From the NCBI GenBank assembly GCA_008682415.1, contig VANK01000013.1:1-64000 (forward strand): a DNA stretch of 64,000 nucleotides, read 5' to 3'. The stretch comes from Acidobacteria bacterium AB60 (GTDB taxonomy: Bacteria; Acidobacteriota; Terriglobia; Terriglobales; Acidobacteriaceae). Made by a program: the position numbers and the translations under genes. The notes beneath the pieces were generated by a model. That model saw nothing but the letters and a program-made list of their open reading frames with translations. It made no database searches and was not told where the DNA came from. Of this stretch, positions 60,855 to 64,000 are shown in pieces (the stretch's first letter is position 1; the number at the start of each line of letters is the position of its first letter).

Positions 60855-63800
60855 GTGGCAAATCGACGGACGATGATCTTGCTGATGCTGGTGGCATTGG
60901 GCGCCAGGGGCGCCACTGCTTTGGCGGACGACTACGACGAAGCGGTGCGGCTGAACAACCGCGGTGTTGCGCTCATGGGTCAGCAGTTCACGGACAAAGC
61001 AGCGGATAGTTTTGCGGGCGCGATCAAGGCAGATCCGAAGCTGGAGCAAATTTACGTGAACGAAGGGATCGCTCTGCTGACGCTGCAGCGGCTGGACGAG
61101 GCCAAGGTGGCGCTCCAAAAGGCGATTTCTCTGAGCGCCAAGAATCCCCAGGCGTGGTACAACCTTGGGCTGGCGCAGCATGCCGGCAATGACCTGGACG
61201 AGGCGTTGAAGAGCTTCCAGGAGGCAGCGAAGCTGGATGCGCGGGATGCGGACTCGTTTTACTTTGAGGGTGTTTGCTACTCCGAGATGAAGCAGTACGA
61301 GGAGGCGATTGCAGTCCTGAAGAAGACGCTCGAAGTGAATCCACTGCATGCATCGGCGGAGTTCGCGCTGGCGCGGGCGCTGCAGAGGTCAGGGCATACC
61401 GAGGAGGCGAAGGAGCATTTCAAGCGCTTTCAACATTTGACGAGCGCGAAGGTCTCGGCCGCGATCGGCCTCGCCTACGGGGAGCAGGGGCGCTATTCCA
61501 CGGTCACGCCCATCGAAGAGCATGAGGCCGCGAGCCGAGCGATGATCTCTGTGACTCTGGAGGCTCGTCCCATGATTGCACTTGCGGCGGCGGGGAAGCC
61601 CGACACCTCTACCGGCGGCGCGTGCATGCTGGATGTGACTGGAACGGGCGCGATGGACCTGATTCTGATGCAGGCGGGGGAGCGCGCGCTTAAGGTGCTC
61701 CATCGAAAGCCAGAGGGAGGCTTCGAGGCGGTTGACACGGATGCAGCAGGACTGAAGGTGTCGGGTCATGCCGTTTCATGTGCCGTGGGCGATTACGATG
61801 GCGATGGGCTGAATGATCTCGCCGTTGCGCTTGAGGATCGTCTGGTCCTCTTCCACAATCTAGGTAATGGCAAGTTTGAGGATGCAACGGGGGAATCGGG
61901 GCTCACGGCACGCAATCGCCCGTCGGGGGTTACGTTCGTGGACTTCGATCACGATGGGGATCTTGACCTGCTGGTGACGGGGGCAGGGCTGAAGGCCGGG
62001 GACGCGCCTAATGTTCTGTGGCGGAACAACGGGAATCGAACCTTCACCGAGTGGACGGAAGCGACCGGGCTTGGCGGTAAGGGGAAGACAGCGGCGGCGA
62101 TCCTGACCGATTTCAATAATGATCGGGCGGTGGATCTGGCGATTACTGGTGATTCGCCCGCGCCGATGATCTATGTGAATCCGCGAGAAGGGAAGTACCC
62201 GACGCAGGCGATTTACGAGGAGGACAAGCTGGCGCCCAGCGACGGGATCGCTGTTCTCGACTTCAACAAAGACGGATGGATGGACATTGCGGTGACGCAT
62301 GCGGGCGATCCTGCTGTTACGCTGTGGCGCAATGTCGAGGGGCCGAATCATATTGGCCGAAGATTCGAGCGTGTGACTCTGCCGCTGGCGGGGGCGCAGC
62401 GGGGATGGGGGCTCACGCCGGTGGATATCGACAACGATGGCTGGATCGACCTGGCGGTCGTGGTGGAGACTGCGGCTGGTCCACGGGTGCGGGTATTGCG
62501 GAATCGAGGCGACGGCAGCTTTGACGATGTGAGCAGTGCTCTGGGGCTCGATCGAGTGACGCTGAGCAATCCGAGAGGTTTGATCGCGGCGGACGTCGAC
62601 GGGGACGGTGCGACGGATCTGATTGTGACGCAGTTGAACGCGCCTCCCGTGCTGCTACGGAACGTGGGCGCGAACAAGAACCACTTCGCGCGGCTGGACC
62701 TGAGCGGGTATGCGGACAACAAGACCGCTCTCGGGGTGAAGGTTGAAGTGTTCGCGAACGGGCATTGGCAGAAGTGGGAACTCGCCGGAGCGGTTGGGTA
62801 CCAGACGCAGCCCCCGCCGCAGATCCTGGTGGGTCTGGGGCAGGCCGAGGGGATCGATTTGCTGCGGATTCTCTGGCCGACGGGCGTGCTGCAGGATGAG
62901 GTTGACCTGCCGAAACTGGCGGAGGGGCGGGTGGTGATTCCGATGAAGGAGGCGGATCGCCGCGGGAGTTCCTGCCCAGTGCTGTTTGCCTGGAATGGAA
63001 AGCGCTACAACCTTGTGACGGATGTGATTGGAGCGGGCGTGGTCGGGCACTGGTTTACGCCGACGCGGCGCAATACGCCGAATCCCGGGGAGTGGATCAA
63101 AGTGGACGGCGCGAAGCTGGTTGCGGAGAGCGGCAAGCTGAGCCTGCGGTTCATCGAACCGATGGAGGAAGTGAACTATATCGACCAACTGCGCCTGGTT
63201 GCCGTGGATCATCCGCGCGGGGTGGAGGTGAATCCGGACGAGCGCTTCCTCGATGATCCCCCATTTGCGTCGGGGCGTGTGGTGGCCTCGGAAGGCATGC
63301 GGCTCCCTTTGCGGGCCTGGGACGGTGAGCAGCGGGATGTGACAGATGTTCTGAGCAGACGCGATCATCGGTTTGCCAGTGGATTCAGGGCGACGCCTTA
63401 CGATGGCTTCTCGAATCTTCATGCGTTGACGCTCGACCTGGGCGAGATTCAACCGGGCGCACCGCTTCGCCTGTTGATGACCGGCTACGTGAACTACTTC
63501 AGCGCCACTTCGCTGTATGGGGCGTGGCAAGCGGGTATCAAGCCGATCTCGCCGTATGTCGAGGCGCAGATGCCGGACGGAACCTGGCAGAGGATCCCAG
63601 GAGAGGCCGGGTTCCCGGCGGGGCTGGAGCGCACGATCGTGGTGGATCTGACGGGGAAGCTGCCGGCCGGCGTGCATTGCATCCGGTTGATGAGCAATCT
63701 CGAGGTCTATTGGGACCAGGTGCTGGTGGACCAGAGCGATCGAGCGGAGGCGCGCAGCACGGAGGTGCCCCTGGCAAGCGCGACGTTGCATTTCCGCGGC

Positions 63801-64000
63801 TACCCTCGACAAACGGAAGGAAGGAGCCCGGGTGATTTGGATTACGACTATAACCGCGTGAGCCTGACGGGCCCCTTCCAGCACCAGCGCGGCAACTACA
63901 CGCGCTTTGGCGATGTAACGGACTTGGTGAAAGGCATCGACGATCGTTACGTGATCTTCGGCAGTGGAGAGGAGATTGCGGCGGAGTTTGACCAGGCTTC
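60855..64000 (+). CDS. Secreted TPR - FG-GAP - UnbV protein (CRTAC1-like), 3' end missing
   Basis: The frame starts at a GTG at 60855 (MANRRTMILLMLVALG), chosen because GGGGAG lies 5-6 bases upstream, and runs off the window after 1048 codons without a stop. A signal peptide ends near ATALADD. Four to five TPR repeats occupy about 30-190 (YVNEGIALLTLQRLDEAKVALQKAISL-type units). VCBS/FG-GAP calcium-binding-like repeats follow (about 300-590: VGDYDGDGLNDLAV, VDFDHDGDLDLLV, LDFNKDGWMDIAV, VDIDNDGWIDLAV, ADVDGDGATDLIV). An ASPIC/UnbV domain (about 600-690: VGYQTQPPPQILVGLG, LRILWPTG) and an unidentified C-terminal part follow. This is a typical large acidobacterial surface protein, of unknown substrate. 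Confidence 0.88.
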   Translation, partial: MANRRTMILLMLVALGARGATALADDYDEAVRLNNRGVALMGQQFTDKAADSFAGAIKADPKLEQIYVNEGIALLTLQRLDEAKVALQKAISLSAKNPQAWYNLGLAQHAGNDLDEALKSFQEAAKLDARDADSFYFEGVCYSEMKQYEEAIAVLKKTLEVNPLHASAEFALARALQRSGHTEEAKEHFKRFQHLTSAKVSAAIGLAYGEQGRYSTVTPIEEHEAASRAMISVTLEARPMIALAAAGKPDTSTGGACMLDVTGTGAMDLILMQAGERALKVLHRKPEGGFEAVDTDAAGLKVSGHAVSCAVGDYDGDGLNDLAVALEDRLVLFHNLGNGKFEDATGESGLTARNRPSGVTFVDFDHDGDLDLLVTGAGLKAGDAPNVLWRNNGNRTFTEWTEATGLGGKGKTAAAILTDFNNDRAVDLAITGDSPAPMIYVNPREGKYPTQAIYEEDKLAPSDGIAVLDFNKDGWMDIAVTHAGDPAVTLWRNVEGPNHIGRRFERVTLPLAGAQRGWGLTPVDIDNDGWIDLAVVVETAAGPRVRVLRNRGDGSFDDVSSALGLDRVTLSNPRGLIAADVDGDGATDLIVTQLNAPPVLLRNVGANKNHFARLDLSGYADNKTALGVKVEVFANGHWQKWELAGAVGYQTQPPPQILVGLGQAEGIDLLRILWPTGVLQDEVDLPKLAEGRVVIPMKEADRRGSSCPVLFAWNGKRYNLVTDVIGAGVVGHWFTPTRRNTPNPGEWIKVDGAKLVAESGKLSLRFIEPMEEVNYIDQLRLVAVDHPRGVEVNPDERFLDDPPFASGRVVASEGMRLPLRAWDGEQRDVTDVLSRRDHRFASGFRATPYDGFSNLHALTLDLGEIQPGAPLRLLMTGYVNYFSATSLYGAWQAGIKPISPYVEAQMPDGTWQRIPGEAGFPAGLERTIVVDLTGKLPAGVHCIRLMSNLEVYWDQVLVDQSDRAEARSTEVPLASATLHFRGYPRQTEGRSPGDLDYDYNRVSLTGPFQHQRGNYTRFGDVTDLVKGIDDRYVIFGSGEEIAAEFDQA

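Overview
The window looks like chromosomal DNA of a high-GC Acidobacteriota, most likely class Terriglobia (Acidobacteriaceae-like). The grounds are a tandem pair of long duplicated-domain orphan permeases of the acidobacterial ADOP type under a PadR repressor, a BshC bacillithiol enzyme, a secreted TPR/FG-GAP/UnbV protein, a GH18-deacetylase-glycosyltransferase fusion, a short RpoZ, and many REP-like intergenic palindromes. There is no prophage, plasmid or conjugation module. Most of the window is ordinary single-copy chromosome, interrupted by repeat-rich spacers.

Layout. 1-5.2 kb: repeat spacer, methyltransferase plus membrane protein, tRNA-Ala(CGC), a possible structured RNA, and a secreted SurA/parvulin-type isomerase bracketed on both sides by REP-like repeats. 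5.3-12.6 kb: S41 processing protease, DUF4230 protein, DinB-like protein, a DUF2442/DUF4160 pair, isoaspartyl peptidase, purine nucleoside permease, ICMT-like methyltransferase and a glycerol facilitator. 12.6-13.4 kb: a REP-associated tyrosine transposase (RAYT) flanked by pairs of its apparent REP sequences. 13.4-16.1 kb: divergent zinc dehydrogenase and altronate dehydratase, suggesting hexonate catabolism. 16.2-24.5 kb: RsmE, a 23-residue Lys/Ala-rich peptide gene with a near-consensus promoter, a CPBP protease, L-serine dehydratase, ComM, two paralogous small membrane proteins, RpoZ and Rho.

24.5-38.5 kb: the padR-ADOP-ADOP operon, a three-gene operon of two cytoplasmic trypsin-like proteases and a LuxR-type regulator with a degenerate receiver, the GH18-CE4-GT2 fusion, and a GT-C glycosyltransferase. 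37.8-42.4 kb: seryl-tRNA synthetase with a small membrane protein and a LolA-like protein, then NDH-2 and a DinB protein. 42.4-47 kb: repeats, a gene remnant, and a large IPT/TIG lipoprotein of visibly lower GC, bracketed by two homologous copies of a small gene. 47-54.6 kb: TerC, cold-shock protein, NUDIX hydrolase, BshC, an MFS transporter broken by two frameshifts, and an OmpA-family protein. 54.6-64 kb: Gfo/Idh/MocA oxidoreductase with DapD, a small conserved gene, a three-gene nucleotide-sugar operon (CapD-like, NeuC-like, DegT aminotransferase), and a secreted TPR/FG-GAP protein cut off by the window end.

The most notable themes are the RAYT with several REP-like stem families that share a GGGGCACCC tail, the double-protease/LuxR operon, and the tiny basic peptide gene. 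All functional names come from recognising protein motifs by eye; no database search was run.
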